This document shows positions 8,679-18,887 of a stretch of DNA of 64,000 nucleotides, one piece after another; the first letter of the stretch is position 1, and every line of letters starts with the position of its first letter. Under the pieces are notes generated by a model. The model ran no database searches and was not told the DNA's origin. It saw nothing but the letters and a program-made list of their open reading frames with translations. The stretch is from contig NZ_BSEX01000006.1 in assembly GCF_027922045.1 (NCBI RefSeq), forward strand, positions 726,120 through 790,119. The letters are read 5' to 3'. The position numbers and the translations under genes were made by a program. The DNA comes from Microbacterium terregens (GTDB taxonomy: Bacteria > Pseudomonadota > Alphaproteobacteria > Sphingomonadales > Sphingomonadaceae).

Positions 8679-9613
8679 ATGTCCAGCGCCCAGCCGTCGC
8701 GCCCGGCCGGATCGATCGGCGCGGTCGGGACGTAACGCTCCGCGCCCGTGCGCAGCCGCAGGATCGTCCAGTCGCCGCGATCGTCGCGCGCCTCCAGCGT
8801 GCAGCCGCACGCCGTGTACGCGCCGATCACCTCGCTCGCCTGACGGCCGAGCAGTCCCGCCAGCACCACCGTCGCGTGCGGAGCGGCGATCGCCGCCACC
8901 TCCGGCGCCATCGACACCAGCGGCCCCGCCAGGATGTTGGCGATCAGCAGGTCATAGGGCGCGCGGTCGGTGATCGCATCGGCAAGCGCCCCGTCCGCGA
9001 CCACCAGGTCGATGCCGGGCACCCCATTCACCTCGGCATTTTCGCGCGTGACGTCGACCGCGACCGGATCGATGTCGGTCGCCAGCACCCGCGCCTCGGG
9101 CCAGAGCTCGCGCGCGGCAAAGGCGAGCAGGCCCGTACCCGTGCCGATGTCGATCACGTCGGTGAAGCGCTCGCCTGCCAGTCCGTCCAGCATCGCCAGG
9201 CACCCGCTGGTGGTCTCGTGATGCCCGGTCCCGAACGCGCGTCCTGCCTCGATCCGGAACACGCGGGCGCCCTTGGGCGGCGGAGACGTGTCCGCCGCAG
9301 TGTGGACATAGAAGCGGCCGACGTGGAGCGGCTCCAGCCCGGCCTGGCTCATCGTCACCCAGTCCTCGTCGGCCAGCTGCTCGATTGCGGGCGCACGCCC
9401 CCGCGCGCTCGGCACCAGCGCCTGCACCGCGGCCACTGCCGCGTCGTTGGGCTCGACCTCGAAATAGGCGTCAAGGTGCCAGCGCTCGGCGTCGTCCTCG
9501 ACGTCCTCGGTGGTCATCAGCACGGGCGCGGATTCGAGCCCCAGGTCCTCGGCGGCGTCGATCGCCTCGGCCTCGGCGCGGGTGCACGGCAGGGTCAGTT
9601 TCCAGCTAGGCAT
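8675..9613 (-). CDS. prmA: Ribosomal protein L11 methyltransferase
   Basis: S-adenosylmethionine-dependent enzyme that trimethylates lysines and the N-terminus of ribosomal protein L11 in the cytoplasm. The 312-residue protein has the PrmA signature AFGTGHHETT (126-135), SAM motif I VIDIGTGTGLLAF (153-165) and the ANILAGPL motif that replaces the usual NPPY-type motif. The N-terminal 100 residues are the substrate-recognition part. The start at 9613 gives MPSWKLTLPC; the open frame continues upstream without family content. It is the first of three overlapping minus-strand genes. Confidence 0.93.
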   Translation of the reverse strand: MPSWKLTLPCTRAEAEAIDAAEDLGLESAPVLMTTEDVEDDAERWHLDAYFEVEPNDAAVAAVQALVPSARGRAPAIEQLADEDWVTMSQAGLEPLHVGRFYVHTAADTSPPPKGARVFRIEAGRAFGTGHHETTSGCLAMLDGLAGERFTDVIDIGTGTGLLAFAARELWPEARVLATDIDPVAVDVTRENAEVNGVPGIDLVVADGALADAITDRAPYDLLIANILAGPLVSMAPEVAAIAAPHATVVLAGLLGRQASEVIGAYTACGCTLEARDDRGDWTILRLRTGAERYVPTAPIDPAGRDGWALDI

Positions 9614-9656
9614 GGGAGTCCTTCTTGGCGGTCCGGCGGTGCCGGACCATGGCGGC

Positions 9657-9728
9657 ACCAGCCCGCTCCTCCACCCGGCCACCCATAGGATACTGGCGTT
9701 GGGTGGCCGGGCGGGGGAGCGGGCCGGT
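9657..9728 (-). terminator. Long inverted repeat between SDR gene and prmA
   Basis: Arms of 29 bases (9657-9685 and 9700-9728) match except at three positions, with a 14-base loop. On the minus-strand RNA two of the three become G-U pairs, so the structure is best on the transcript of the upstream SDR gene. It lies 11 bases past the SDR stop codon. It has no T-run, so it may be a terminator, a processing-resistant 3' hairpin, or a degenerate repeat element. Confidence 0.6.
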
Positions 9729-9739
9729 ACCGAACGAAT

Positions 9740-10438
9740 TCAACGCACGTAGCTCGCGCCGTTGATGTCGAGCACCGCGCCCGTCATCGACGGCGGCGCC
9801 TCCAGCGCCAGGAAGCGCGCGGCGGTCGCCACCTCTTCCGGCATGGCGACTCGGCCCAGCGGAATGTCGGCCAGCAGCGTGTCGCCGCCGCGGCTCTCCA
9901 GATAGTCGTCGGCCATGCCGGTCATGGTGAAGCCCGGGCAGATCGCGAACGCCAGGATGCCTTGCGCCGCATAGCCGCGCGCGATGGTCTTGGTCATCGC
10001 CACCATCCCCGCCTTGGCGGCGGCATAATGCCAGTGCGCCGGGCTGTCGCCGCGATAGGCGGCACGGCTGGCGACGTTGACGATCCGCCCGCCCTCGCCC
10101 CGCGCTTGCCAGTGGCGCACCGCCAGCCGGCAGAGTTCGGCCGCCGCCGTCAGGTTGATGCGCATGGTCCGCTCCCAGCCGGCGACCCAGTCGTCGTGCG
10201 GCAGGTCGAGCGGCGTCGCCTCGAACACGCCGGCGTTGTTGACCAGCACGTCGATGCGCCCGTCGAGCGCGTCGAGCGCCTGCTCCCACAGGCGCGCGGG
10301 CGCCGCAGGATCGGAGAAGTCGGCCGGGATGCCGCTCGCGGTGCCGTGGCCGACCACGCGCAGGCCCGGCGCATCGAGCGCCCCCGCGATCGCAGCGCCG
10401 ATGCCGCGCGAGCTGCCGGTAAGGAGGATGTGCGTCAT
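9740..10438 (-). CDS. Short-chain dehydrogenase/reductase (FabG-like)
   Basis: NAD(P)H-dependent oxidoreductase of the classical SDR family, 232 residues. The Rossmann motif is TGSSRGIG (7-14), NNAG at 67-70, and the catalytic triad fits Ser124, Tyr138 and Lys142 (YAAAK). The C-terminal PGFTMTGMAD and GRVAMPEEVATAARFL segments are standard for FabG-like reductases. Substrate cannot be told; a 3-oxoacyl reductase is possible. Start at 10438 is the ATG just before the Rossmann strand. It is divergent from the sdh operon, with about 210 bases between them. Confidence 0.88.
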   Translation of the reverse strand: MTHILLTGSSRGIGAAIAGALDAPGLRVVGHGTASGIPADFSDPAAPARLWEQALDALDGRIDVLVNNAGVFEATPLDLPHDDWVAGWERTMRINLTAAAELCRLAVRHWQARGEGGRIVNVASRAAYRGDSPAHWHYAAAKAGMVAMTKTIARGYAAQGILAFAICPGFTMTGMADDYLESRGGDTLLADIPLGRVAMPEEVATAARFLALEAPPSMTGAVLDINGASYVR

Positions 10439-10576
10439 GCCCCGGCGATAGAGGCTGGCCGGCCGCCACGCCAGAGCCGCGAATTCGCCGATCCACATCG
10501 GCGCTTTGGCGCCGGCGCAACTTGCCGTACAGAACTGGCGCACCACGATATTCGCCGTCAGGCCGGTTACGTCGGC

Positions 10577-10623
10577 CTACCCGGGCTCTTGCGTCTTGCA
10601 TCACACCGCCCCCCGGGTAGATA
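10577..10623 (+). promoter_or_regulatory. Inverted repeat and possible promoter upstream of sdhC
   Basis: Two perfect 9-base arms, CTACCCGGG at 10577-10585 and CCCGGGTAG at 10612-10620, are separated by 26 bases. A possible promoter lies across them: TTGCAT at 10596-10601, a 16-base spacer and TAGATA at 10618-10623. This would put the right arm over the -10 region, as expected for an operator. The promoter match is modest and no regulator can be named. Confidence 0.35.
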
Positions 10624-10648
10624 GGCGCGGTTCGCGAAAGGAACTGAC

Positions 10649-11062
10649 TTGGCTTCCAAACCATATGCGCGCCCGCTGTCGCCACACCTCGGCATCTGGC
10701 GCTGGGGCCCGCACATGCTGGTCTCGATTCTGCACCGCGCCACCGGCGTCGCCAATTCCGTGGGCCTGGGCCTACTGGTCTGGTGGCTGGCGGCGATCGC
10801 CGGCGGCGAAGACAGCTACGCCACCTTTGTCGACGTCTTCACGGTGTCGGGCGGCGGGCTGAACGTGATCGGCTATGTGGTCGGCATCGGCCTGACCCTG
10901 ACCGTGTTCCAGCACATGGCGAGCGGCGTCCGCCACCTCGTGCTCGACATCGGCGCCGGCTATGAGCTGCGCAAGGGCAAGATGACGGCAATGGCCACCA
11001 TGGTCTTCTCGCCGCTCGCGACGATCGCCTTCTGGGCCTGGCTGCTGGTGGGGAAGCACTGA
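10649..11062 (+). CDS. sdhC: Succinate dehydrogenase cytochrome b556 subunit
   Basis: Membrane anchor of complex II, which with SdhD binds heme b and ubiquinone. The 137-residue protein begins with the family signature RPLSPHLGIW and SILHRATG (quinone site Ser/His/Arg), and has three membrane helices; the heme ligand is likely the His in FQHMASGVRH. The start is TTG at 10649, with AAAGGAA at 10637-10643 in good position; no ATG fits. It overlaps sdhD by one base (TGATG). Confidence 0.95.
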   Translation: MASKPYARPLSPHLGIWRWGPHMLVSILHRATGVANSVGLGLLVWWLAAIAGGEDSYATFVDVFTVSGGGLNVIGYVVGIGLTLTVFQHMASGVRHLVLDIGAGYELRKGKMTAMATMVFSPLATIAFWAWLLVGKH

Positions 11063-11448
11063 TGGGTAACGGTACGAGCATCGGCCGCGTCCGCGGCCTG
11101 GGATCCGCCAAGCAGGGCACCCATCACTGGTGGCACCAGCGGCTGACGGCAGGTTCGAACCTGCTGCTGCTCCTGTGGTTCCTCTTCTCGATCGCGATGC
11201 TGCCGTCCTACGACATCGCCAGCCTCACGAAATGGCTGAGCTCGGGCTGGGCGGCGCTGCCGATGGCGCTGCTGATCGCCACCCTCTTCTATCATGCGCG
11301 ACTCGGCCTCCAGGTCGTGATCGAGGACTATCAGCATGACGAGACGCGAGTCGTTCTGCTCGTCGTGCTCAACCTGCTCACTGCGCTCGGGGCCGGCCTC
11401 GCCATCTTCTCGATCCTGCGCATCGCTTTCACGGGGACGCCCGCCTGA
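11062..11448 (+). CDS. sdhD: Succinate dehydrogenase hydrophobic membrane anchor
   Basis: Second membrane anchor of complex II, 128 residues and three membrane helices. The motif [18 protein letters not shown] holds the His thought to ligate heme b and the Asp/Tyr of the quinone pocket. Start overlaps the sdhC stop codon and the stop overlaps the sdhA start, so the three are translated as a coupled block. Confidence 0.94.
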   Translation: MGNGTSIGRVRGLGSAKQGTHHWWHQRLTAGSNLLLLLWFLFSIAMLPSYDIASLTKWLSSGWAALPMALLIATLFYHARLGLQVVIEDYQHDETRVVLLVVLNLLTALGAGLAIFSILRIAFTGTPA

Positions 11449-13250
11449 TGTCTGAAGCCTACAAGATCATCGACCACACCTATGACGCGGTGGTGGTCGG
11501 CGCCGGCGGCTCCGGCCTGCGCGCCACCATGGGCATCGCCGAGTCGGGCCTGAAGACCGCCTGCATCACCAAGGTGTTCCCGACCCGCAGCCACACGGTC
11601 GCGGCGCAGGGCGGCATTGCCGCCAGCCTCGGCAACATGGGTCCGGACCACTGGACCTGGCACATGTACGACACGGTCAAGGGTTCCGACTGGCTCGGTG
11701 ACCAGGACGCGATCGAGTATCTCTGCCGCGAGGCGCCTGCCGCAGTGTACGAGCTGGAGCACGCCGGCGTGCCGTTCAGCCGCACGCAGGAAGGCAAGAT
11801 CTACCAGCGCCCGTTCGGCGGCATGATGCAGAACATGGGCGAAGGCCCGCCCGCGCAGCGCACCTGCGCCGCGGCCGACCGCACCGGCCATGCCATGCTC
11901 CACGCGCTCTACCAGCAGAGCCTGAAGTACGACGCCGACTTCTTCATCGAGTATTTCGCGCTCGACCTGATCATGGAGAATGGTCAGTGCCGCGGCGTGA
12001 TCGCGCTGTGCATGGAAGACGGCTCCATCCACCGCTTCCGCAGCCATGCGACGGTGCTCGCGACCGGCGGCTACGGCCGCTGCTATTTCTCGGCGACCTC
12101 GGCTCACACCTGCACCGGCGACGGCGGCGGCATGGTGCTGCGCGCAGGCCTGCCGCTCCAGGACATGGAGTTCGTGCAGTTCCACCCGACCGGCATCTAT
12201 GGTGCCGGCGTCCTCATCACCGAGGGTGCGCGCGGCGAAGGCGGCTATCTCACCAACTCTGAGGGTGAGCGCTTCATGGAGCGCTATGCCCCGTCGGCCA
12301 AGGACCTGGCGTCGCGCGACGTCGTCTCGCGCTCGATGGCGATGGAGATTCGCGAGGGTCGCGGCGTCGGCAAGGAAGGCGACCACATCTTCCTGCACCT
12401 CGACCACATCGATCCCAAGGTGCTGGCCGAGCGGCTTCCGGGCATCACCGAAACCGGCAAGATCTTTGCCGGCGTCGACCTGACCCGCCAGCCGCTGCCG
12501 GTCGTCCCGACCGTCCACTACAACATGGGCGGCATCCCGACGAACTTCCACGGTGAGGTCGTGCACAAGCGCGACGGCAACCCGGATGCGGTCGTCCCCG
12601 GCCTGTTCGCCGTCGGCGAAGCGGCCTGCGTGTCGGTGCACGGCGCCAACCGCCTCGGCTCCAACTCGCTGATCGACCTTGTCGTGTTCGGCCGCGCGAC
12701 CGGCCTGCGCATCAAGGAGACGATCAAGCCCGGCACCGCGCACAACCCGCTGCCCAAGGGCTCGGAAGAAATGGCGCTCGGCCGCCTCGACCACTTCCGC
12801 AATGCCAAGGGCGGCACGCCCACCGCGCAGCTGCGCCTCGACATGCAGAAGACGATGCAGCGCCACTGCGCCGTGTTCCGCACCGACGAGCTGATGGCAG
12901 AAGGTGTCACCAAGATGGAAGGCATCTATGCGGGCATGCAGGACATCGGCATCACCGATCGCTCGCTGATCTGGAACACCGACCTGGTCGAGACCATGGA
13001 GCTCGACAACCTGGTGGGCCAGGCGCTGGTGACGATCCGCGGCGCGATCAACCGCAAGGAAAGCCGCGGCGCGCACATGCACGAGGACTTCCCGGAGCGC
13101 GACGACGCCAACTGGATGAAGCACACCATCGCGACCTTCGATGGCTGGGGCGGCAAGGGCGGCTCGACCAGCCTCGATACCCGTCCGGTGCACGATTACA
13201 CGCTCACCGACGAGATCGACTACATCAAGCCCAAGAAGCGCGTGTACTGA
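11448..13250 (+). CDS. sdhA: Succinate dehydrogenase flavoprotein subunit
   Basis: Catalytic subunit of complex II: oxidises succinate to fumarate with covalent FAD. The 600-residue protein has the FAD-binding [11 protein letters not shown] motif (about 17-27), the FAD-linking His in [10 protein letters not shown], the substrate loop HPTGIYGAG, and the Arg-containing [10 protein letters not shown] segment. Length is normal. It ends the sdhCDA block; a strong intrinsic terminator follows 24 bases later, before the ClpP-like gene and sdhB. Confidence 0.97.
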   Translation: MSEAYKIIDHTYDAVVVGAGGSGLRATMGIAESGLKTACITKVFPTRSHTVAAQGGIAASLGNMGPDHWTWHMYDTVKGSDWLGDQDAIEYLCREAPAAVYELEHAGVPFSRTQEGKIYQRPFGGMMQNMGEGPPAQRTCAAADRTGHAMLHALYQQSLKYDADFFIEYFALDLIMENGQCRGVIALCMEDGSIHRFRSHATVLATGGYGRCYFSATSAHTCTGDGGGMVLRAGLPLQDMEFVQFHPTGIYGAGVLITEGARGEGGYLTNSEGERFMERYAPSAKDLASRDVVSRSMAMEIREGRGVGKEGDHIFLHLDHIDPKVLAERLPGITETGKIFAGVDLTRQPLPVVPTVHYNMGGIPTNFHGEVVHKRDGNPDAVVPGLFAVGEAACVSVHGANRLGSNSLIDLVVFGRATGLRIKETIKPGTAHNPLPKGSEEMALGRLDHFRNAKGGTPTAQLRLDMQKTMQRHCAVFRTDELMAEGVTKMEGIYAGMQDIGITDRSLIWNTDLVETMELDNLVGQALVTIRGAINRKESRGAHMHEDFPERDDANWMKHTIATFDGWGGKGGSTSLDTRPVHDYTLTDEIDYIKPKKRVY

Positions 13251-13274
13251 TCCCGTCGAAACGACGAACCCGAC

Positions 13275-13307
13275 AAAAGGGGCGGACGGCAACGTCTGCC
13301 CCTTTTT
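13275..13307 (+). terminator. Intrinsic terminator after sdhA
   Basis: Stem AAAAGGGGCGGACG (13275-13288) pairs with CGTCTGCCCCTTTT (13293-13306) with one G-U pair and a 4-base GCAA loop, followed by TTTTTCTTT. This is the best-formed intrinsic terminator in the window, and it separates sdhA from sdhB. Confidence 0.9.
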
Positions 13308-13365
13308 CTTTGGGTGCGACTCGCGCGTCTTCGGAACCATCGGACAGCGCCTCGGTTGGCGCGCC

Positions 13366-13929
13366 ATGACTGACGCCACCCAGTACCCGCTCCTCGCCGC
13401 CCCGCATGTCCATCTCGCCGGGCCGGTGGACCATTCCATGTACACCAACTTCCGGCAGCAGATGGCCAACGCCCCTGCCGAAGGCTCGCTGGTGATCTCG
13501 ATCTCCACCCTGGGTGGCGATCCGGAGGTCGCGCGCGCGATGGGCGACGACGTACGCCTGCTGCGCGAATATTCCGGGCGCGAGATCCTCTTCCTCGGCA
13601 AAGTCGCCGTCTATTCGGCCGGCGCGACCTTCATGGCCGCCTTCCCGGTCGAGACGCGCTTCCTGACCAAGGGCACGCGCCTGATGCTCCACGAGCGACT
13701 CATGTCCAGCTCCGTCGAGCTTTCGGGGCCGCTCAAGACGCTCAGCTACACGCTCAAGGCCAAGCTCCACGAGATTGAGCATTCGATCCGCATCGAGGAA
13801 GAAGGCTTCCGCGACCTCGTCGCCGGCTCCGACGTGCCGTTCGAGGAGCTGGTCGAAAAGGCCCCCTCCAACTGGTACATCGAGGCGGAGGAGGCGAAGC
13901 GCCGCCGCCTGGTGCTCGACGTCATCTGA
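13366..13929 (+). CDS. ClpP-like serine protease fold protein inside the sdh locus
   Basis: A 187-residue cytoplasmic protein of the ClpP/crotonase superfamily. The ClpP-like core runs from SLVISISTLGGDPEVA (41-56), through the nucleophile strand VYSAGATF (Ser84), to LMLHER (His109). Where ClpP has its catalytic Asp, this protein appears to have Asn169 (KAPSNWYIEAEEA), so it may be a weak or non-canonical protease. It lies between sdhA and sdhB, after a terminator. Start at 13366 (ATG) is chosen because homologous sequence begins just after it; no strong ribosome site is seen. Target and role unknown. Confidence 0.8.
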   Translation: MTDATQYPLLAAPHVHLAGPVDHSMYTNFRQQMANAPAEGSLVISISTLGGDPEVARAMGDDVRLLREYSGREILFLGKVAVYSAGATFMAAFPVETRFLTKGTRLMLHERLMSSSVELSGPLKTLSYTLKAKLHEIEHSIRIEEEGFRDLVAGSDVPFEELVEKAPSNWYIEAEEAKRRRLVLDVI

Positions 13930-13943
13930 CGCGGAGACTCTTC

Positions 13944-14033
13944 GTCACCCTGAACTTGTTTCAGGGTCCATCTCTCCACTGGCGACGCGGGTCCTGGCGG
14001 CACGATGGATGCTGAAACAAGTTCAGCATGACG
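13944..14033. repeat. Family C palindromic element between ClpP-like gene and sdhB
   Basis: Inverted pair of half-elements: the left half contains ACCCTGAA-CTTGT-TTCAGGGT and ends TCCAT, the right half contains ATGGAT and GCTGAA-ACAAG-TTCAGC. Each half can fold alone, and the two also pair with each other. Only one copy lies in this window, but the same core recurs between genes of many sphingomonad genomes as I know them. The remainder of the 13930-14174 gap holds nothing else recognisable except the sdhB ribosome site. Confidence 0.7.
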
Positions 14034-14174
14034 GAAGAAGCGGGCCGCAAACGCCCTCCCCCCAGAAAAGCGCGCTTGCCGTTTGCGACAGCGGCAGGGG
14101 TCATGTATCGGAAGCCCAAATCGCCCCGGGGCCTGCGTCGCCCCACCGCATCCAGAGCTGACGGAATCCGCGCA

Positions 14175-14960
14175 ATGGCCGAATTTTCCCTGCCCAAGAA
14201 CAGCAAGATCACCGGCAAGTCCCGCGAGCACAAGGCCGCTGCGGACGCCGGCCGGGTCAAGAAGTTCAAGGTCTATCGCTACGACCCCGACACGGGCGAG
14301 AACCCGCGCTACGACAAGTTCGAGATCGACCTCGACGAGTGCGGCCCGATGGTGCTCGACGCGCTGATCAAGATGAAGAGCGAGCAGGATCCCTCGCTCA
14401 CCTTCCGCCGTTCGTGCCGCGAGGGCATCTGCGGCTCGTGCGCGATGAACATCGACGGCCGCAACGGCCTCGCCTGCACGACCGCGATCGAGGACATCAA
14501 GGGTGAGGTGCGCATCACGCCGCTCCCCCACATGGACGTGATCAAGGACCTGGTCCCCGACTTCACCCACTTCTACGCGCAGTACAGCTCGATCAAGCCG
14601 TGGCTGCAGACCGTCACCCCGGCCCCCTCGGGCAAGGAGCGGCTGCAGTCGCCGGAAGACCGCGCGAAGCTCGACGGCCTCTACGAGTGCATTCTGTGCG
14701 CCTGCTGCTCGACCTCGTGCCCCAGCTACTGGTGGAACAGCGACAAGTTCCTGGGCCCGGCGATCCTGCTCCAGGCCTATCGCTGGCTCGCCGACAGCCG
14801 CGACGAGATGACGGGTGAGCGACTCGACGAGCTGGAAGATCCCTTCCGCCTCTATCGCTGCCACACGATCATGAACTGCGCGAACGTCTGCCCCAAGGGT
14901 CTGAACCCGGCCAAGGCGATCGCCGAAGTGAAGAAGCTGGAACTCGAGCGCACGCTCTGA
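14175..14960 (+). CDS. sdhB: Succinate dehydrogenase iron-sulfur subunit
   Basis: Electron-transfer subunit of complex II, 261 residues. It carries the 2Fe-2S motif CREGICGSC with a later Cys (LACTT), and the 4Fe-4S and 3Fe-4S ligands in [16 protein letters not shown] and [17 protein letters not shown]. The start at 14175 gives [12 protein letters not shown]; the frame open upstream to 14028 runs through the repeat and is not family sequence. It is separated from sdhCDA by a terminator, one gene and a repeat, so it probably has its own promoter. Confidence 0.96.
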   Translation: MAEFSLPKNSKITGKSREHKAAADAGRVKKFKVYRYDPDTGENPRYDKFEIDLDECGPMVLDALIKMKSEQDPSLTFRRSCREGICGSCAMNIDGRNGLACTTAIEDIKGEVRITPLPHMDVIKDLVPDFTHFYAQYSSIKPWLQTVTPAPSGKERLQSPEDRAKLDGLYECILCACCSTSCPSYWWNSDKFLGPAILLQAYRWLADSRDEMTGERLDELEDPFRLYRCHTIMNCANVCPKGLNPAKAIAEVKKLELERTL

Positions 14961-14966
14961 TCCTCC

Positions 14967-14998
14967 GGGGCTGCCTGCGGGCGGCCCCTTTCCTTTTT
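14967..14998 (+). terminator. Intrinsic terminator after sdhB
   Basis: GGGGCTGCC (14967-14975) pairs with GGCGGCCCC (14980-14988) across a TGCG loop with one G-U pair, then TTTCCTTTTTG. It lies 6 bases after the sdhB stop codon. Confidence 0.85.
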
Positions 14999-15049
14999 GT
15001 CGGTCGCAGTCGCGACACCTAGCGCCCGTCTACGGCGCCCGACGCACCG

Positions 15050-16213
15050 TTGCCGACTGCGCGAACCGGCGGTGCGGGAGTGTCCCGCTTGGCCAAGGTT
15101 CTCGCCCGCTACGACTCGCTGATCGCCGCCGGCGAACTGCGCGCCGATCCCGACCAGCGCGCCGCCGCCGTCCGCCTGGATCGCCTCGCCACCGAGCTCG
15201 AGGCACCGCCGTCGCGCGGGCTGCTCGCGCGCCTCACCGGCCGCCATGCGCCCAGCCCGCGCGGCGTCTACCTCTGGGGCGGGGTCGGCCGCGGCAAGTC
15301 GATGCTGATGGACCTGCTGTTCCACTGCGTCGCGATTCCCGAAAAGCGCCGCGTCCACTTTCACGAGTTCATGCTGGAGGTGCACGATCGCCTGAACGTC
15401 GAGCGCAAGCGCGAGGCGGGCAATCCCGTGCCGCCCGTCGCCGCTGCGATGGCGGAGGGCCTGCGCCTGCTCGCGTTCGACGAGATGGTGATCAACAACA
15501 CCGCCGACGCGATGGTGCTCTCGCGCCTGTTCAGCGAGATGATGAGGCACGGCCTGACCGTGGTCGCGACCTCCAACCGCCCGCCCGACGATCTCTACAA
15601 GAACGGCCTCCAGCGGGAGAGCTTCCTGCCCTTCATCGCGCTGTTGAAGGAGCGGCTCGACGTGATGCCGCTCAACGGCCCGGTCGACTATCGCCGCGAC
15701 CGCCTGGGGGTGATGGACACCTGGCTGGTGCCCAACGGGCCGGAGGCGACCGCCAAGCTGTCCGCTGCCTTCTTCCGCCTCACCGACTATCCGGTCGAGG
15801 ATCGGGACCATGTGCCGAGCGAAGAGCTCGCCGTCCACGGCGGCCGCACGCTCCACGTGCCCAAGTCGCTGAAGGGCGTCGCCGTCTTCAGCTTCAAGCG
15901 GCTGTGCCGGGAGGCCCGCGGCGCGCCCGACTATCTCGCGATCGCGCGCCACTATCACACCGTCATCCTGGTCGGCATCCCGCGCCTGGGGCCGGAGAAC
16001 CGCAACGAAGCCGCCCGCTTCGTCACCCTCATCGACGCGCTCTACGAGCACAAGGTGAAGCTGCTCGCCGCCGCCGACGCGCTTCCCGAGCACCTCTACG
16101 AGCAGGGCGACGGCGCCTTTGAGTTCGAACGCACCGTGTCGCGCCTCAACGAGATGCGATCGGAAGACTATCTCGCCGCCGGCCATGGCGAGGCGGCGGC
16201 GGACGGCGCCTGA
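15050..16213 (+). CDS. zapE: AFG1/ZapE-family ATPase
   Basis: P-loop ATPase of the AFG1/ZapE family, linked in E. coli to Z-ring constriction and in mitochondria to turnover of respiratory-chain proteins. The 387-residue protein has Walker A GGVGRGKS (77-84), Walker B LLAFDE (140-145), and the family motifs TSNRPPDDLYKNGLQR and GIPRLGPENRNEAARFVTLID. Start is uncertain: TTG at 15050 or GTG at 15080 (MSRLAKV); neither has a clear ribosome site. Its place between sdhB and mdh fits a respiratory-protein quality role as well as the division role. Confidence 0.87.
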   Translation: MPTARTGGAGVSRLAKVLARYDSLIAAGELRADPDQRAAAVRLDRLATELEAPPSRGLLARLTGRHAPSPRGVYLWGGVGRGKSMLMDLLFHCVAIPEKRRVHFHEFMLEVHDRLNVERKREAGNPVPPVAAAMAEGLRLLAFDEMVINNTADAMVLSRLFSEMMRHGLTVVATSNRPPDDLYKNGLQRESFLPFIALLKERLDVMPLNGPVDYRRDRLGVMDTWLVPNGPEATAKLSAAFFRLTDYPVEDRDHVPSEELAVHGGRTLHVPKSLKGVAVFSFKRLCREARGAPDYLAIARHYHTVILVGIPRLGPENRNEAARFVTLIDALYEHKVKLLAAADALPEHLYEQGDGAFEFERTVSRLNEMRSEDYLAAGHGEAAADGA

Positions 16214-17896
<1,683 letters not shown>

Positions 17897-17900
<4 letters not shown>

Positions 17901-18781
17901 GCATCCTTGTCGACAAGAACACCAAGGTCATCACCCAGGGGATGACCGGCGAGACCGGCAGCTTCCATACCAAGGCGGCGCTGGAATACGGCACCCAGAT
18001 GGTCGGCGGCGTGACGCCGGGCAAGGGCGGCACCGAGCACCTCGGCCTCCCGGTCTACAACACCGTCGCCGAAGCCAAGTGGAAGACCGGCGCCGACGCC
18101 TCGGTCATCTACGTGCCGCCGCCCTTCGCGGCCGACTCGATCCTGGAAGCGATCGACGCGGAGATCCCGCTGATCGTCGCCATCACCGAGGGTATTCCCG
18201 TGCTCGACATGGTGCGCGTGAAGCGCGCGCTGTCGGGTTCCAAGTCGCGCCTGATCGGCCCGAACTGCCCGGGCGTGCTGACGCCGGGCGAGTGCAAGAT
18301 CGGCATCATGCCGGGCTCGATCTTTAAGAAGGGCTCGGTCGGCGTCGTGTCGCGCTCGGGCACCCTCACCTATGAGGCGGTGTTCCAGACCTCCAACGCG
18401 GGCCTCGGCCAGACGACCGCGGTTGGCATCGGCGGCGATCCGGTCAACGGCACCAACTTCATCGACGTGCTCGAGCTGTTCCTGGCCGACGATGCGACCG
18501 AGTCGATCATCATGATCGGCGAGATCGGCGGCTCGGCCGAGGAAGAAGCAGCCCAGTTCCTCAAGGACGAGGCGAAGCGCGGCCGCAAGAAGCCGATGGC
18601 AGGCTTCATCGCCGGCCGCACGGCGCCTCCGGGCCGCCGCATGGGCCACGCCGGTGCGATCGTCTCGGGCGGCCAGGGCGGCGCCGAGGACAAGATCGCG
18701 GCGATGGAAGAAGCCGGCATCAAGGTCGCCGCTTCGCCCAGCGAGCTCGGCTCGACGCTGCTGGAAGTGCTGAAGGGTTAA
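17897..18781 (+). CDS. sucD: Succinyl-CoA synthetase alpha subunit
   Basis: ADP/GDP-forming succinyl-CoA ligase alpha subunit, 294 residues, which binds CoA and carries the phosphohistidine. Seen are the N-terminal [14 protein letters not shown] segment for CoA binding, [20 protein letters not shown], and the active His251 in [10 protein letters not shown]. The start at 17897 overlaps the previous stop codon. Its partner SucC is not encoded nearby, which is unusual because the two subunits form one heterodimer and usually sit side by side. Confidence 0.96.
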
Positions 18782-18887
18782 AGACACCGCCGCGCGTTCC
18801 CATCTTGCGTGTTCGCCAAGGACACGCCGGAGCGCGCGGCACGTCCCTCGACGGTTTCTCGGGACGAACGGACGGACAGGACGCACC

